NCBI RefSeq assembly: GCF_029360585.1
Contig: NZ_JAQZSJ010000010.1
Coordinates: forward strand, 62,001-126,000
Reading direction: 5' to 3'
Length of the DNA: 64,000 nt
DNA from: Cohnella caldifontis
GTDB taxonomy: Bacteria; Bacillota; Bacilli; Paenibacillales; Paenibacillaceae
Within the stretch, counting starts at the first letter, position 1. Each line of letters opens with the position of its first letter. The notes under the pieces were generated by a model. It was given only the letters and a program-made list of their open reading frames with translations, was not told the DNA's origin and did no database searches. Below, one piece after another: positions 26,493 through 37,125 of this stretch. The position numbers and the translations under genes were made by a program.

Positions 26493-28034
26493 TTACTTGG
26501 CAGCGAGGAAAGCGTCGAATTGCTTCTGCTTCTCGGCGATCACTTTGTCTACGCCGGCCGCTTTCAGCGCCGCTACGTATTCCGGCAGCACTTTGTCGAT
26601 ATCGACCGAACCGGTTTCCAGCGGTTTCTGGTACTGCTTGATGACGTTCGCAAGCGCGCCGACTTCCGCTTTCACGGGTTCGCCGTCGAATACGAAGCCG
26701 AGACCCGGAGAAGATTTGGCGCCGCTGTTGAACGCTTTGAACTGCTCCCACTTATCCGGCGCTTCCGTATTCCAGACATGGTTCAGGAATTGATTGCCGA
26801 GCTCCCACGCGACGCCGGGGGAATATTGCGGAGTCGCGGCGGTCGGCGTCATGATGTCTCCGTTCAGCGTATAATGCACGCCTTCGATCCCGAAATTCAG
26901 CAAGTTGTTGATTTCCTTGTCGGTATGGAGCAAGTTGATGAACATCATCGCCCGAGCCGGGTCCTTGGACGTCGAGGAAATCGCCAGCATCGCGCCCGCC
27001 GTTTCGGACGTCGCGACCGTTTTGCCCGTCAGCGTGATTTGCGCCAGCTTGCCGCCGAGGCCTGCGGCATTGGCGATTTCGTCCGCTTTGCCCGGCTTCA
27101 TCGGCTCGACCGTCGAGAACACGTTGCCGGCTTTGTACGCATCTTGCGAAGACAGCTGCGTCGTGGCCGCGTCTTTATTGATATAGCCTTTCTGGAAATA
27201 GTCTCGCGCGACTTTCAGCGCATGCTTGTATTCGTCGAACTCCTCGGCCATTTTGACCGTCGTATCGTCTTTGCTCTTCAAAATAGCCCCGGGAATCGTT
27301 CCGTCGCCGAGGAAGTCGAATTCCACGAAGTAGTGGGCCGCGAACACTCCGCCGGTCGTATAGAGCGGGATCATGTCCGGCTTCTTTTCCTTGACGACTT
27401 TGTAGATCGCATCCAGGTCTTCGATCGTCTTGACTTTGCTCATATCGAGGCCGAGCTCATCGGCGATGTCTTTGCGGTACACGATGCCGCCTGCGGAGGC
27501 CAGCTCTTTGTTGGTCGGAATGCCGTAGTTTTTGCCTTTGATCTTGGAACCTTCCAGGAAGGCGGGATCCAACGAATCCTTGATGCCTTGGCCGTACTGG
27601 TCGAGCAGCGAACCCAGTTCCAGGTACGCCCCCTTGGCCACGTTCTTCGCATAGCCGTTCCATTGGGCGGTGAACAGAACGTCCGCCGGCTCGCGGGAAG
27701 CGATCAGCAGGTTCATCTTGTCATCCCATGCGCCCCAGTCGATCGGAGCGATGTCGATCGTCGCGTTGATTTTCTCGGTCAACAGCTTGTTCAGCGCTTC
27801 TTCGACTTTGGCTTCATCCGCTTGCGGCGGACCTTCATATACGAGCTTTAGCTGATAAGGCTTCAAATCCGATGCCGCCGAAGAAGAAGCCTTGCTGCCG
27901 CTCTCGGACGGCTCGCCGCCGTTGCCCCCGCTGCTGCCGCCGCTTTTGCCGCCGCCGCCGCAAGCCGCAACGGCGAGCGCGACCGCCGCCAGCACGGCGA
28001 GAAGCATGAACGCTCGTTGATTCGCGTGCTTCAT
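26493..28034 (-). CDS. ABC transporter substrate-binding lipoprotein (LplA-like, sugar uptake)
   Basis: This 513-residue extracellular solute-binding protein has a lipoprotein signal peptide ending LAVAAC at about residues 20-25, then a Gly/Ser-rich linker, then the binding domain. Typical of the LplA/YtcQ group are YQLKLVYEGPPQADE at the start of the mature domain, LLIASREPADVLFTAQW near residue 110 and WNTEAPDKWEQFKAFN near residue 420. It is the last gene of the uptake operon after the two permeases. The ligand is probably an oligosaccharide but is not identifiable. Confidence 0.85.
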   Translation of the reverse strand: MKHANQRAFMLLAVLAAVALAVAACGGGGKSGGSSGGNGGEPSESGSKASSSAASDLKPYQLKLVYEGPPQADEAKVEEALNKLLTEKINATIDIAPIDWGAWDDKMNLLIASREPADVLFTAQWNGYAKNVAKGAYLELGSLLDQYGQGIKDSLDPAFLEGSKIKGKNYGIPTNKELASAGGIVYRKDIADELGLDMSKVKTIEDLDAIYKVVKEKKPDMIPLYTTGGVFAAHYFVEFDFLGDGTIPGAILKSKDDTTVKMAEEFDEYKHALKVARDYFQKGYINKDAATTQLSSQDAYKAGNVFSTVEPMKPGKADEIANAAGLGGKLAQITLTGKTVATSETAGAMLAISSTSKDPARAMMFINLLHTDKEINNLLNFGIEGVHYTLNGDIMTPTAATPQYSPGVAWELGNQFLNHVWNTEAPDKWEQFKAFNSGAKSSPGLGFVFDGEPVKAEVGALANVIKQYQKPLETGSVDIDKVLPEYVAALKAAGVDKVIAEKQKQFDAFLAAK

Positions 28035-28132
28035 GACTGGTGGACCTCCCCAATTCGAAATTTATGCTCAACCGGCATTCCGGTTCAAGCCGCGAGGGAA
28101 GAAGTCGACGATTCCGCTCCCGGCGCCGCATC

Positions 28133-29068
28133 TTATCCTTTGACGGCGCCGACGGTGAGGCCTCGGACGAAGTACCGCTGAAAGAACGGATAGGCGAAAA
28201 CGATCGGGCCTACGCCGACGATGACCAGCGCCATCCGGACCGTCTCGCTCGGGAAGTTGAACATCCCCCCGGCCCGGGCGATCTCCGCCGCGGCCGTCGG
28301 GTTGCTCGACAAAAATTGGATGTTCGCCAGCATCTTGTAGAGCAAGTACTGTACCGATATATTGCGGTTGTCCGTGATGAACACGAGACTCAAGAACCAA
28401 TCGTTCCAATACGCCAGCGTCTGAAACAACGACACCGTCGCCAGAACCGGCATCGACAGCGGGAGCACGATCCGGATGAAAATCCGCAATTCGCCCGCCC
28501 CGTCGATTTTGGCCGACTCCAGCACTTGCTGGGGAATCGTCTCCTTGAAGAACGTCCGGGTGATCAGCACCCAGAACGCCGACATGATCAGCGGCATGAT
28601 CAGCGACCACAGCGTGTCCTTCAGGTCCAGCATCTGCACGTACACCAGATACCAGGGCACGAGTCCTCCGGAGAACAGCATCGTGAAGAAGACGAAAAAA
28701 GTGAAAAACTTGGCGTGAGGAAAGTTGGAACGCGAAATCGGGTACGCATACAGCGCGATGACGATCATGCTCAGGACGGTGCCGATGACGGTAACGGCGA
28801 TGGAAATGCCGTACGAATGGAGAATTTGCCCGATATCCTTGAACAGAAACTCGTAAGCGGCCGTGTTGAATCGATCGGGCAGAAACCGGTACCCGTTCTT
28901 CACGACCGACCGCTCGTCGGAGATGGAAACCGTGACGATGAGAAGCAGCGGAATGATGCACAGCAAAGAGTAGACGACGAAAAATGTATGAATGCCAAGC
29001 GACGCGAGGGAGGACGGTCGATTGTTCGGATGGGATCCGGCTTGGATTTTGCTTGCAGATGCAGCCAT
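28133..29068 (-). CDS. Carbohydrate ABC transporter permease (LplC/YtcP-like)
   Basis: This 311-residue inner-membrane permease has six predicted helices and the EAA-type loop QQVLESAKIDGAGELRIFIR near residue 195, followed by IVLPLSMPVLATV, where the ATPase docks. It ends with the PFFQRYFVRGLTVGAVKG tail common in this family. The ATG at 29068 has AGGAGG upstream. It lies 12 bp after the other permease. No ATPase gene is in the module; a shared MsmX-type ATPase elsewhere is the usual arrangement. Confidence 0.9.
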   Translation of the reverse strand: MAASASKIQAGSHPNNRPSSLASLGIHTFFVVYSLLCIIPLLLIVTVSISDERSVVKNGYRFLPDRFNTAAYEFLFKDIGQILHSYGISIAVTVIGTVLSMIVIALYAYPISRSNFPHAKFFTFFVFFTMLFSGGLVPWYLVYVQMLDLKDTLWSLIMPLIMSAFWVLITRTFFKETIPQQVLESAKIDGAGELRIFIRIVLPLSMPVLATVSLFQTLAYWNDWFLSLVFITDNRNISVQYLLYKMLANIQFLSSNPTAAAEIARAGGMFNFPSETVRMALVIVGVGPIVFAYPFFQRYFVRGLTVGAVKG

Positions 29069-29080
29069 CGGTTTCTCCTC

Positions 29081-29986
29081 CTAGAAAAGCGCGTTTTCGC
29101 TGTTGAGCCGGCGCACGACCCAATTCGACAGGAACACCAGCACGAACCCGACGACCGACTGGAACAACCCCGCCGCCGACGAGAGACCGATATCCCCGAC
29201 GGTCAGGAACGTTCGGTACACGTAAGTGTCGATGACGTTCGTCACGGGAAACAACGCGCCCGATTCGCGCGGCACTTGGAAAAACAAGCCGAAGTCGGCG
29301 TTGAAAATGCGCCCGATCTGCAGCAGCGTCATGATCGTGATCACCGGCATGATCAACGGAACCGTAATCCCCTTCATCTGCTGCCATCTGCTGGCTCCGT
29401 CGATCGTGGCCGCTTCGTAATATTCGTCGTCGATGCCGATCATGGCCGCCATGTAGACGACCGCGTAGTAGCCCATGCCTTTCCACGTATTGATCAACGG
29501 CAGCACGATCGGCCACACTTCCTTCGTGAAGTACCAACGGATCGGCTCCAGGCCCAAAGCCGGCAGCAGCGTGCCGTTCAAGTAACCGTGCTCGTCGCTC
29601 ATGAAACCGAATACGAGATAGGAGATGACGATCATCGACAGGAAGAACGGCAGGAACATGATCGTCTGATGCAGCTTCGAGAGAAAGCGGTTCTTCATCT
29701 CGTTCAGCATCAACGCGAACGCGAGCGGGATCGTCATGTTCAGCGCGATGAACAGCGAGTTGTAGAGAAGCGTATTGCGGATGATGACGTACGAATCGTG
29801 CGACTGGAACAGGAACTTGAAGTTCGTGAATCCCGACCAGGGACTGCCCAAGATCCCGTCGGAGTAGTTGATCGTCTTGAACGCGATGACGATGCCGGCC
29901 ATCGGAATGTAGTTGTTCAAGACGAGCAGCGCGACGCCCGGGAGCAGCATCAAGTAAAACATCCAGAATCGACGTATGTTCCTCAA
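29081..29986 (-). CDS. Carbohydrate ABC transporter permease (LplB/YteP-like)
   Basis: This 301-residue permease has six predicted helices starting with FWMFYLMLLPGVALLVLNNY and an EAA loop EYYEAATIDGASRWQQMKGI near residue 195. It is the partner of the permease downstream and would form the heterodimeric channel. The start is TTG at 29986 with GGAGGAGGGG just upstream. The gene follows a terminator at 30125-30165, so the transporter genes may have a promoter separate from that of the regulator genes. Confidence 0.9.
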   Translation of the reverse strand: MRNIRRFWMFYLMLLPGVALLVLNNYIPMAGIVIAFKTINYSDGILGSPWSGFTNFKFLFQSHDSYVIIRNTLLYNSLFIALNMTIPLAFALMLNEMKNRFLSKLHQTIMFLPFFLSMIVISYLVFGFMSDEHGYLNGTLLPALGLEPIRWYFTKEVWPIVLPLINTWKGMGYYAVVYMAAMIGIDDEYYEAATIDGASRWQQMKGITVPLIMPVITIMTLLQIGRIFNADFGLFFQVPRESGALFPVTNVIDTYVYRTFLTVGDIGLSSAAGLFQSVVGFVLVFLSNWVVRRLNSENALF

Positions 29987-30124
29987 TCCGACCCCTCCTC
30001 CGGCTCCCTGCTGCTCGATTGTACGAAGACGCGCCCTCCCCCCTCTATCGCCGACGTGACCGAATTAACACTCCGATGACTTTTTGCTTCGGGGAAACCG
30101 ATATCCGGCGCTTCCCTTCGAATG

Positions 30125-30165
30125 CGAAAAAGGAAGACGGAGAGCGCGGCTCCCGTCTTCCTTCG
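30125..30165 (-). terminator. Intrinsic terminator after the response regulator gene
   Basis: AAGGAAGACGG (30130-30140) and CCGTCTTCCTT (30153-30163) form an 11-bp stem followed by TTTTTCGC on the minus strand. It separates the regulatory genes from the transporter genes. Confidence 0.8.
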
Positions 30166-30197
30166 CCAATCGCGTTTGATCGATTCCCCATGCATGG

Positions 30198-31799
30198 TCA
30201 GATGTCCTGGTATCGTTTACGGTATTCCTGGGGCGTCAGGCCGGTCAGCTTCTTGAACAGCTTGGAAAAGTGCGAGAAATTCCAGTAACCTACCGAAATG
30301 GCGATATCGCTGATTTTGACGTTCGTCTTCGCGAGTTCGCGTTTGGCCTTCTCGATCCGCAATTCGACCGTGTAATCGGTCAGCGATTGACCGGTCTCCT
30401 TGCGGAACAGTCTCGACAGATAGGCGGGATTCAAGTAAACATGCGCGGCGATCGCTTCGCGGTTCAAATCCGTCTTCAAATGGCGCTCGATGAACTGCTT
30501 CACGCGGACGATCGTATTCGAAGCTTCGTTCGAATGGCTTTGCAGATGCTCGGCCGCGGCATCCGTAAAAGCCGTCGTCCAAGCTCTCATCGCCCCGAGC
30601 GACTTCAGCGCGTGCTCTCCGTCGCGCCATTCCCGGCCGGGGTAGACGACTTCCGGGGAAATCGACCGGCGCTGCAACAGTTGGAATACGACATGCACCA
30701 GTCCGAAGTAGTAGTTGACCATGAAGGCATGATCGACCCGCTCGGCCCGCAGCCTGTCGAACGTCAGCTCGATCCGCCGGCGAAGCTCGGCCTTCTTTCC
30801 TTGCTCGAGCAGCGCCGCCCACTCCTGCAAATTCGGCGCGGCTGCCGTCGTTTTCCTCTCCCGGTCGAAAGCGGCAAGGCGGAACACTTTGCCCATCTTG
30901 CCGACGTTCGATCTCTCCATGTCCGCCAGCGAATCCATGGCGGTTCGAAGCGCGCCTACCCGTATCGGCTCGCCGATGTAGCATGAAACGACCGCATGCA
31001 AATACTCGGAGCATTTGCGAACGAACTCCTCGCAGCGCGCGGTCAGCCGCTCCGGCGTCTCCGCTTCGGGGCGGTACAGCAGCGCGAAGAGCATCCCGCT
31101 CGGATCGTGCACGACATGGCCCGGCTGATCTTTGAGCAGCAGTTCGGCAGCCGCGTTCTTGAGCGCGTAGGTCATGATCTCTTCGTCGCGGGCGTTCCAG
31201 TCCTGCTTCCATTCCTCGATGCTGATCAGCAGCGGCAGCACGGGATCCCCGGTCCCGAGGCCGATGCCGTACAACCGGTACATCGGCTCAAGCTCGCGGG
31301 GGACGGCGGCAATCCGCAGATGGAGCACGTCAAGCCAGAACCGTTCCACGAGCAAGGGAACTTGGCGGTGCCATTGGTCGTGGTAGTATTCGTACGTTTT
31401 CCGGTAAACCTCCTCCTCCTCGCGCTCGCGTATCGCGTCGATCGCTTTCGCCACGCGGTCCTTCAGCACCGCATGATCGATCGGCTTCAGCAAATAATCG
31501 AAGCTGCCGAGCCGAACCGCCTGCTGGGCGAACTTGAAGTCGGCATGCCCCGTGAGGAAAATCGTTTCGGTGTTCGGGAAGTGGTCATTCACCCATTCGA
31601 GCAGCTCGATGCCGTTCTCCTTCGGCATGTCGATGTCCGATATGAGGATGTGCACCGGATGATCTTGGAAAATTTGCCGGGCTTCTTCCGCGTCGTAAGC
31701 GGAGTGAATATCCGCGATCGGCAAGGAAGACCAGTCGATTCCGTGCGCGATTCCCCGTATCGCGACCTCTTCGTCGTCCACGATCAATAAGTTGTACAT
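30198..31799 (-). CDS. AraC-type response regulator (YesN-like)
   Basis: This 533-residue regulator has an N-terminal receiver domain (residues 1-120) with phospho-acceptor Asp55 in ISDIDMP and Lys105 in LLKPID. A long middle region has no recognised motif. The C-terminal AraC/XylS DNA-binding domain covers about residues 430-533, with two helix-turn-helix parts (REAIAAHVYLNPAYLSRLFR and ISDIAISVGYWNFSHFSKLF). Its start overlaps the histidine-kinase gene by 16 bases. It most likely activates the neighbouring sugar-transport genes. Confidence 0.92.
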   Translation of the reverse strand: MYNLLIVDDEEVAIRGIAHGIDWSSLPIADIHSAYDAEEARQIFQDHPVHILISDIDMPKENGIELLEWVNDHFPNTETIFLTGHADFKFAQQAVRLGSFDYLLKPIDHAVLKDRVAKAIDAIREREEEEVYRKTYEYYHDQWHRQVPLLVERFWLDVLHLRIAAVPRELEPMYRLYGIGLGTGDPVLPLLISIEEWKQDWNARDEEIMTYALKNAAAELLLKDQPGHVVHDPSGMLFALLYRPEAETPERLTARCEEFVRKCSEYLHAVVSCYIGEPIRVGALRTAMDSLADMERSNVGKMGKVFRLAAFDRERKTTAAAPNLQEWAALLEQGKKAELRRRIELTFDRLRAERVDHAFMVNYYFGLVHVVFQLLQRRSISPEVVYPGREWRDGEHALKSLGAMRAWTTAFTDAAAEHLQSHSNEASNTIVRVKQFIERHLKTDLNREAIAAHVYLNPAYLSRLFRKETGQSLTDYTVELRIEKAKRELAKTNVKISDIAISVGYWNFSHFSKLFKKLTGLTPQEYRKRYQDI

Positions 31800-33571
31800 T
31801 CCGATTCCCCCTCCGGCCGTTCGGATTCCGGCGGGGCGGGAAGCTTGATCCGCACCGCCGCTCCGCCGTTCCCAGGTGCATGGAAGAACGTGACGCTCGC
31901 CTCTCCGCGATAATGCAGCTTCAGGCGCTGAATGACGTTCAGCACGCCCAGCCGGCTCGTCTCCGATTGGGGGAGCTTTTCGCCCGCGTTCAGAAGCTCC
32001 AGTACGTCGTCGGCGAATCCGACTCCGTTATCCTCGATCGCCAGAAGCATGAAACGTCCGCCCGCCTCCTCGACCATTTGCCCGCCGATCGTAATGACGA
32101 ACGGCTTCCGATGGTTGACGAACCCGTGGATGATGGCGTTCTCCACGAAAGGCTGGACGCAAAGCGCCGGAACGGCCTTGCCTTTCATCCGCTCCGGAAC
32201 GTCATAGCGCCACGACAGCTTGTTCGGAAACCGGTAGCTCTGGATCCGCAAATAGCTTTCGATATGGCCGAGTTCTTCCTCCAGCGTGATCAGATCGCGG
32301 TTGACCCGCATGATGAAGCGGAAATAATCGCCCAAATGCAAGGCCATTCTCTTCACCGGCTCCAACTCGCCCAGCGCCGCGAAGTTATAGATGATGTTCA
32401 GGCTGTTCATGTAAAAATGCGGATTGATCTGCGCCTGAAGCTGTTTCAGTTCGATTCTCTGCGCACGCAGCTGTTCTTCGTACATGCCGATTCGCAGCGT
32501 CTTGATCTGCTCGGCCATGTTGTTGAACGTGTTCGCCAGGAACACCAATTCCACGGTATCGTTCGTCTGCAGCCGCACGTCCAGGATGCCGAACGATATT
32601 TTCCTCATGCCCGAGATGAGCTGCTGAAGCGGCTTGAAAAGCTTATGGCGGATAAACAACAAATAAAAGGCGAAAATGAGCAAAATCCCCAGCGCCATGA
32701 AGTAAGCGACTTTCTGGAAATAGGGCAGCCCCTGAAGCATATAACTTTCCGGAATGATGATGCTGGTCGTGATGTCCGCCTGGCTGCTGGGGTGGTTCAT
32801 GATCATGAACCGTTTGCCCGTCGCCTCGTCTTTCACGAAGCGGAAAGGGGCGTCGTCCCGAAGCCACTCCTTGTTCGGCAGATGAAAACCGCTCTCCTCG
32901 GAAGAAACCCCCAGACGCCGGCCGCCCCACTCGAAAACGGCGCTTTCCCCGATGCCCCCGTCGTTCCACTGAATCGCCAATTGATCGAGAATGGTGGAAA
33001 CGCGGATGATGGCCCCGACGTATAAACCGTCCGTTACCTCCATCGACCGGACCAGAAAATCTCCGCCCGGCATGCGCTTGTCGTACCAGAGCATCCATTC
33101 GTTTTTTTGCGCAAGCCGGCCTTTGCGGATGAAAAGTCCGGCGTTATCGTTCAGCACGACTTTCACGGCGTCCACCCTTCCGGAGGTGCTGAAGATCAGA
33201 TCGTCGTCGCTGAAAACGAAGATCGTGTCGATCAAATTGTAAAAGCCGACGTCTCTCTGGATTTTGTTCTGGATCCGGATTTTCGTCAGCATGTAGGGGT
33301 CGCTTCCGACGGGATACGATGCGAGGATTCCGACGTCGGTATCGAGCACGGCCAGCTTGCTCAGATAGCCGCTGATCTCGGACATCGCGCGATCGGTGGA
33401 TTCCGCGAACAGATCCAGCGTGTTCCGGTACGTCTCGGATATTTTGTCGCGCACGACGTTCTTCGCATACAGGTTGTTGCCGACGACGAACAGCACGACC
33501 GGGATCATGACGACGAAGAAACTGATCACGAGCTGCGCCTTGATCGATCGCTTCAGCGGGACTCCCCCCAA
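31784..33571 (-). CDS. Sensor histidine kinase (YesM-like)
   Basis: This protein of about 595 residues senses an outside signal and phosphorylates the adjacent regulator. It has a first membrane helix (residues 13-33), an extracytoplasmic domain of about 260 residues and a second helix (GILLIFAFYLLFIRH). These are followed by a HAMP linker, the His-kinase box QAQINPHFYMNSLNIIYN and an ATPase domain with ENAIIHGF. The start is unsettled. The TTG at 33571 has no ribosome site, while a CTG at 33556 has GGGGGGAG five bases upstream and would give LKRSIKAQ. It opens the module and lies just downstream of a likely cre site. Confidence 0.9.
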   Translation of the reverse strand: MGGVPLKRSIKAQLVISFFVVMIPVVLFVVGNNLYAKNVVRDKISETYRNTLDLFAESTDRAMSEISGYLSKLAVLDTDVGILASYPVGSDPYMLTKIRIQNKIQRDVGFYNLIDTIFVFSDDDLIFSTSGRVDAVKVVLNDNAGLFIRKGRLAQKNEWMLWYDKRMPGGDFLVRSMEVTDGLYVGAIIRVSTILDQLAIQWNDGGIGESAVFEWGGRRLGVSSEESGFHLPNKEWLRDDAPFRFVKDEATGKRFMIMNHPSSQADITTSIIIPESYMLQGLPYFQKVAYFMALGILLIFAFYLLFIRHKLFKPLQQLISGMRKISFGILDVRLQTNDTVELVFLANTFNNMAEQIKTLRIGMYEEQLRAQRIELKQLQAQINPHFYMNSLNIIYNFAALGELEPVKRMALHLGDYFRFIMRVNRDLITLEEELGHIESYLRIQSYRFPNKLSWRYDVPERMKGKAVPALCVQPFVENAIIHGFVNHRKPFVITIGGQMVEEAGGRFMLLAIEDNGVGFADDVLELLNAGEKLPQSETSRLGVLNVIQRLKLHYRGEASVTFFHAPGNGGAAVRIKLPAPPESERPEGESECTTY

Positions 33572-33638
33572 ACCGTGTATAAACCGTACGATTCGATTCG
33601 CGTGCCGTTCCGTTGTAAGCTATTGCTAGCTTAGCAAT

Positions 33639-33652
33639 TGAAAACGTTTTCC
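33639..33652. promoter_or_regulatory. Probable cre (CcpA) operator upstream of the sugar module
   Basis: TGAAAACGTTTTCC is nearly symmetrical and fits the cre consensus TGWAANCGNTNWCA except for the last base. It lies about 70 bp upstream of the histidine-kinase gene. Next to it, TTGCTA-GCT-TAGCAA (33623-33637) is a second dyad. Catabolite control of a sugar-uptake system would make sense but is inferred. Confidence 0.55.
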
Positions 33653-33663
33653 GCAACAGGGCA

Positions 33664-33692
33664 ACAAAAAAGACGACCCGAAGGCCGTCTTT
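33664..33692 (-). terminator. Intrinsic terminator after ftsZ
   Basis: AAAGACGGCC-TTCG-GGTCGTCTTT with one mismatch is followed by TTTTGTT on the minus strand, 16 bp beyond the ftsZ stop codon. It closes the division cluster. Confidence 0.8.
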
Positions 33693-33707
33693 GTCTCTTT
33701 CTTCATC

Positions 33708-34847
<1,140 letters not shown>

Positions 34848-34894
34848 GTACCAAACTCCTCCTCGCTTCGCTTGAACCTATCGTAAGCGGCGGC

Positions 34895-36142
34895 TTAAAT
34901 GAATTCTTTGAACAGGTTTTTGAACCATTCTTTGAGTCCCGGCTTCGAAGAGGAACCCGAAGCGGCGGCCGTTTTGGCTTTGACCGGGCGCTTGCCGGGG
35001 GCGGCTCCCCGGTTGCGCAAATATTTCGTCACGTATTGGATCATGCCGACTCCGCTGCTGAACGACGGGTCGCGCACGCCGATGTAGTCCGGCACCGCGA
35101 TCCTTACGCTGGATTCCAGCTCTGTCTGGGCAAGCGGAAGGACGCCGGCCATCGAGACCGAGCCGCCCGTCAAGACATATCCGTTGATCTTGTCCAAGTA
35201 ACCGAGGCGTTTCACTTCCTGGCGGATCATCTGGAAAATTTCCTGCATGCGGGGTTCGATGATATTGGCGAGGTCTGCCTGGGAAAATTCTTTCTCTACG
35301 TTGGTCCCGACCCGCGTCACCTTGAACTTGACGTCCTCGGCGGCATCCATGGCCCGGGCGCATCCGAACTTGAGCTTGATTTTCTCGGCGTGCTCCGTCT
35401 GGGTTTTCAGGCCGTAGCAGATATCGCTCGTGACGTAGTCCCCGCCGATCGGCAAAGTCGATACCGCCGCCAGGCTTCCGCCCTCGAACACGGCCAGCGT
35501 CGTCGCGCCGGCGCCGATGTCGGCCAGCACGGTGCCCATGATCTTTTCGTCCTTGGACAGCGCCATCATGCCGGAAGCGAGCGACATCAGGATGATGCCC
35601 GAAATGCGCAGGCCCGCTTTCTCCACGCAGCGCATCAGGTTATGTACGGCGGCTTTCGTACCGGTGATGATCGTGCATTCCACTTCGAGCCGGACGCCGA
35701 TCATGCCCCTGGGATCTTGGATGTCTCCCAATCCGTCCACCAGAAACTGCTTCGGCACGAGATTGATGATTTCCCTCTCCGGCGGCAGGGCGACGACTCT
35801 GGCGGCCTGCATGACCCGCTCGATGTCTTCCTGGCCGATTTCCCGGTCTTCGTTGGACACGGCGACGACGCCGTGGTTCGTCTGCAGGGCGATATGATTC
35901 CCGGCGATGCCGACGTATACTTCGTCGATCGTAATGCCGACCATTCGTTCGGCGTGGTCGACGGCATTGCGGATGGATTGCACGGTCTGGTCAATATCGA
36001 CAATGGCGCCTTTGCGGATGCCTTCGGAATCCGAGGATCCGACGCCAATGATGTTAATGGCCCCGTTGCTGATTTCCCCGATGATCACCCGGATCTTGGA
36101 CGTACCGATATCCAGGCTGACAATGAGGTCGTTGCTGCTCAA
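34895..36142 (-). CDS. ftsA: Cell division protein FtsA
   Basis: FtsA is the actin-like protein that anchors FtsZ to the membrane. The 415-residue product starts LIVSLDIGTSKIRVIIGE (phosphate 1 motif) and has ADIGAGATTLAVFEGG near residue 205 (phosphate 2). YVLTGGSVSMAGVL near residue 335 forms the adenosine motif. The C-terminus GLKEWFKNLFKEFI is a textbook amphipathic membrane-targeting helix. The start is TTG at 36142 with GGGAGGTG upstream. A sigma-H-like promoter lies about 75 bp upstream. Confidence 0.97.
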   Translation of the reverse strand: MSSNDLIVSLDIGTSKIRVIIGEISNGAINIIGVGSSDSEGIRKGAIVDIDQTVQSIRNAVDHAERMVGITIDEVYVGIAGNHIALQTNHGVVAVSNEDREIGQEDIERVMQAARVVALPPEREIINLVPKQFLVDGLGDIQDPRGMIGVRLEVECTIITGTKAAVHNLMRCVEKAGLRISGIILMSLASGMMALSKDEKIMGTVLADIGAGATTLAVFEGGSLAAVSTLPIGGDYVTSDICYGLKTQTEHAEKIKLKFGCARAMDAAEDVKFKVTRVGTNVEKEFSQADLANIIEPRMQEIFQMIRQEVKRLGYLDKINGYVLTGGSVSMAGVLPLAQTELESSVRIAVPDYIGVRDPSFSSGVGMIQYVTKYLRNRGAAPGKRPVKAKTAAASGSSSKPGLKEWFKNLFKEFI

Positions 36143-36215
36143 AACGGCGGCACCTCCCGTAGATCGATGGATATGAGAGCGATTAAGGGATGGATACGGA
36201 TGTATCCTTATGAAG

Positions 36216-36242
36216 ATTCTACATCCGCGGGATTTTCCCTCT
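36216..36242 (-). promoter_or_regulatory. Possible sigma-H promoter of ftsAZ
   Basis: On the minus strand AGAGGGAAA (36242-36234) and GTAGAAT (36222-36216) are 11 bases apart. They match the sigma-H boxes RNAGGAWWW and RNNGAAT with one mismatch. B. subtilis ftsAZ has a sigma-H promoter used at sporulation onset. A small GGATAC/GTATCC hairpin lies between this site and ftsA. Confidence 0.5.
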
Positions 36243-36342
36243 TTTTTCTACAATTTTTTTCGTTTTTCGTCCGAAAGGGCGAATCGGCATTCTACGCTTC
36301 CATTCCGATGGCCCATAAATGAAATTCTAGCATCTTTTTAAA

Positions 36343-37125
36343 CTATTGAGTAGTGCCGTTTTCCTTATGTCCATCGGCTTCCCCGGTTTCGGAGGTCCCT
36401 TTTTGCGCGGAGAAGGGCAGGTAGGTGTCCGCTTCCAGCATCGTGATCGTGCCGGGTTCCCGATTTTCCACGATTTCGCTAAGATAGGGAATTTTCTCCT
36501 TCAGCTTGGACACCGTCGTGATCACTTGGAACCGCGATCTCGTAAACAGCTTGATCCGATCCGGATACGACTTGGAAGGATCGGGCTTGATCTCCGACAA
36601 ATCGGACAACAGCCCGTCCGGCATGGACGCCAGCGTCCCGCACAGCGCCTTGCGGACGGCGTCGTCCGGCTTCCACCCGGTCAGGACCGGCTTGTCCGGC
36701 ATGCCGCCCGCAACCGCGGGCAGCGCCAGCCCGTTCTCCAGCACGACCCGGACCGCGCCGTCCGAACCGATCTCGCTGGCGACCTCGGCAAATTCCAGCA
36801 CCCGGACCTCCACGGTTCCGGGGAACTTCTTGAGCACCCGTACGCTTTTCACCGGCGGCAGAACCCGGATCCGTTCTTCCAACTTGCCGGAACCCGGCGT
36901 AAAGAAGGAATCGCCGGGTACGACGCCCAGCGCCTTCTTCACGTCGGCTTCCGACAAATGATGGATGCCCGAAACTTCGATTTGGGACACCTTCGATAGA
37001 GAGGAGCGGAAAAACAGGATCACGAGCGCGATCAAGAGCAGCAAGACCAGCATCGCGATCAGCCGGCCGCTGCGCCGTTTCGGGGCTTCCTTCTCCCGTT
37101 TCAGAGCGGGGATCCGTTCGTTCAT
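36343..37125 (-). CDS. divIB: Cell division protein DivIB (FtsQ)
   Basis: DivIB is a bitopic divisome protein that forms a complex with FtsL and DivIC. The 260-residue product has a basic N-terminal tail, one membrane helix (RLIAMLVLLLLIALVILFF) and a POTRA domain (SQIEVSGIHHLSEADVKKAL). A beta domain and a charged C-terminal tail follow. The ATG at 37125 has GAAGGAGGAAC upstream; the longer open frame is discarded. It follows murA. B. subtilis genes ylxW, ylxX and sbp, which lie between divIB and ftsA there, are absent. Confidence 0.93.
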   Translation of the reverse strand: MNERIPALKREKEAPKRRSGRLIAMLVLLLLIALVILFFRSSLSKVSQIEVSGIHHLSEADVKKALGVVPGDSFFTPGSGKLEERIRVLPPVKSVRVLKKFPGTVEVRVLEFAEVASEIGSDGAVRVVLENGLALPAVAGGMPDKPVLTGWKPDDAVRKALCGTLASMPDGLLSDLSEIKPDPSKSYPDRIKLFTRSRFQVITTVSKLKEKIPYLSEIVENREPGTITMLEADTYLPFSAQKGTSETGEADGHKENGTTQ

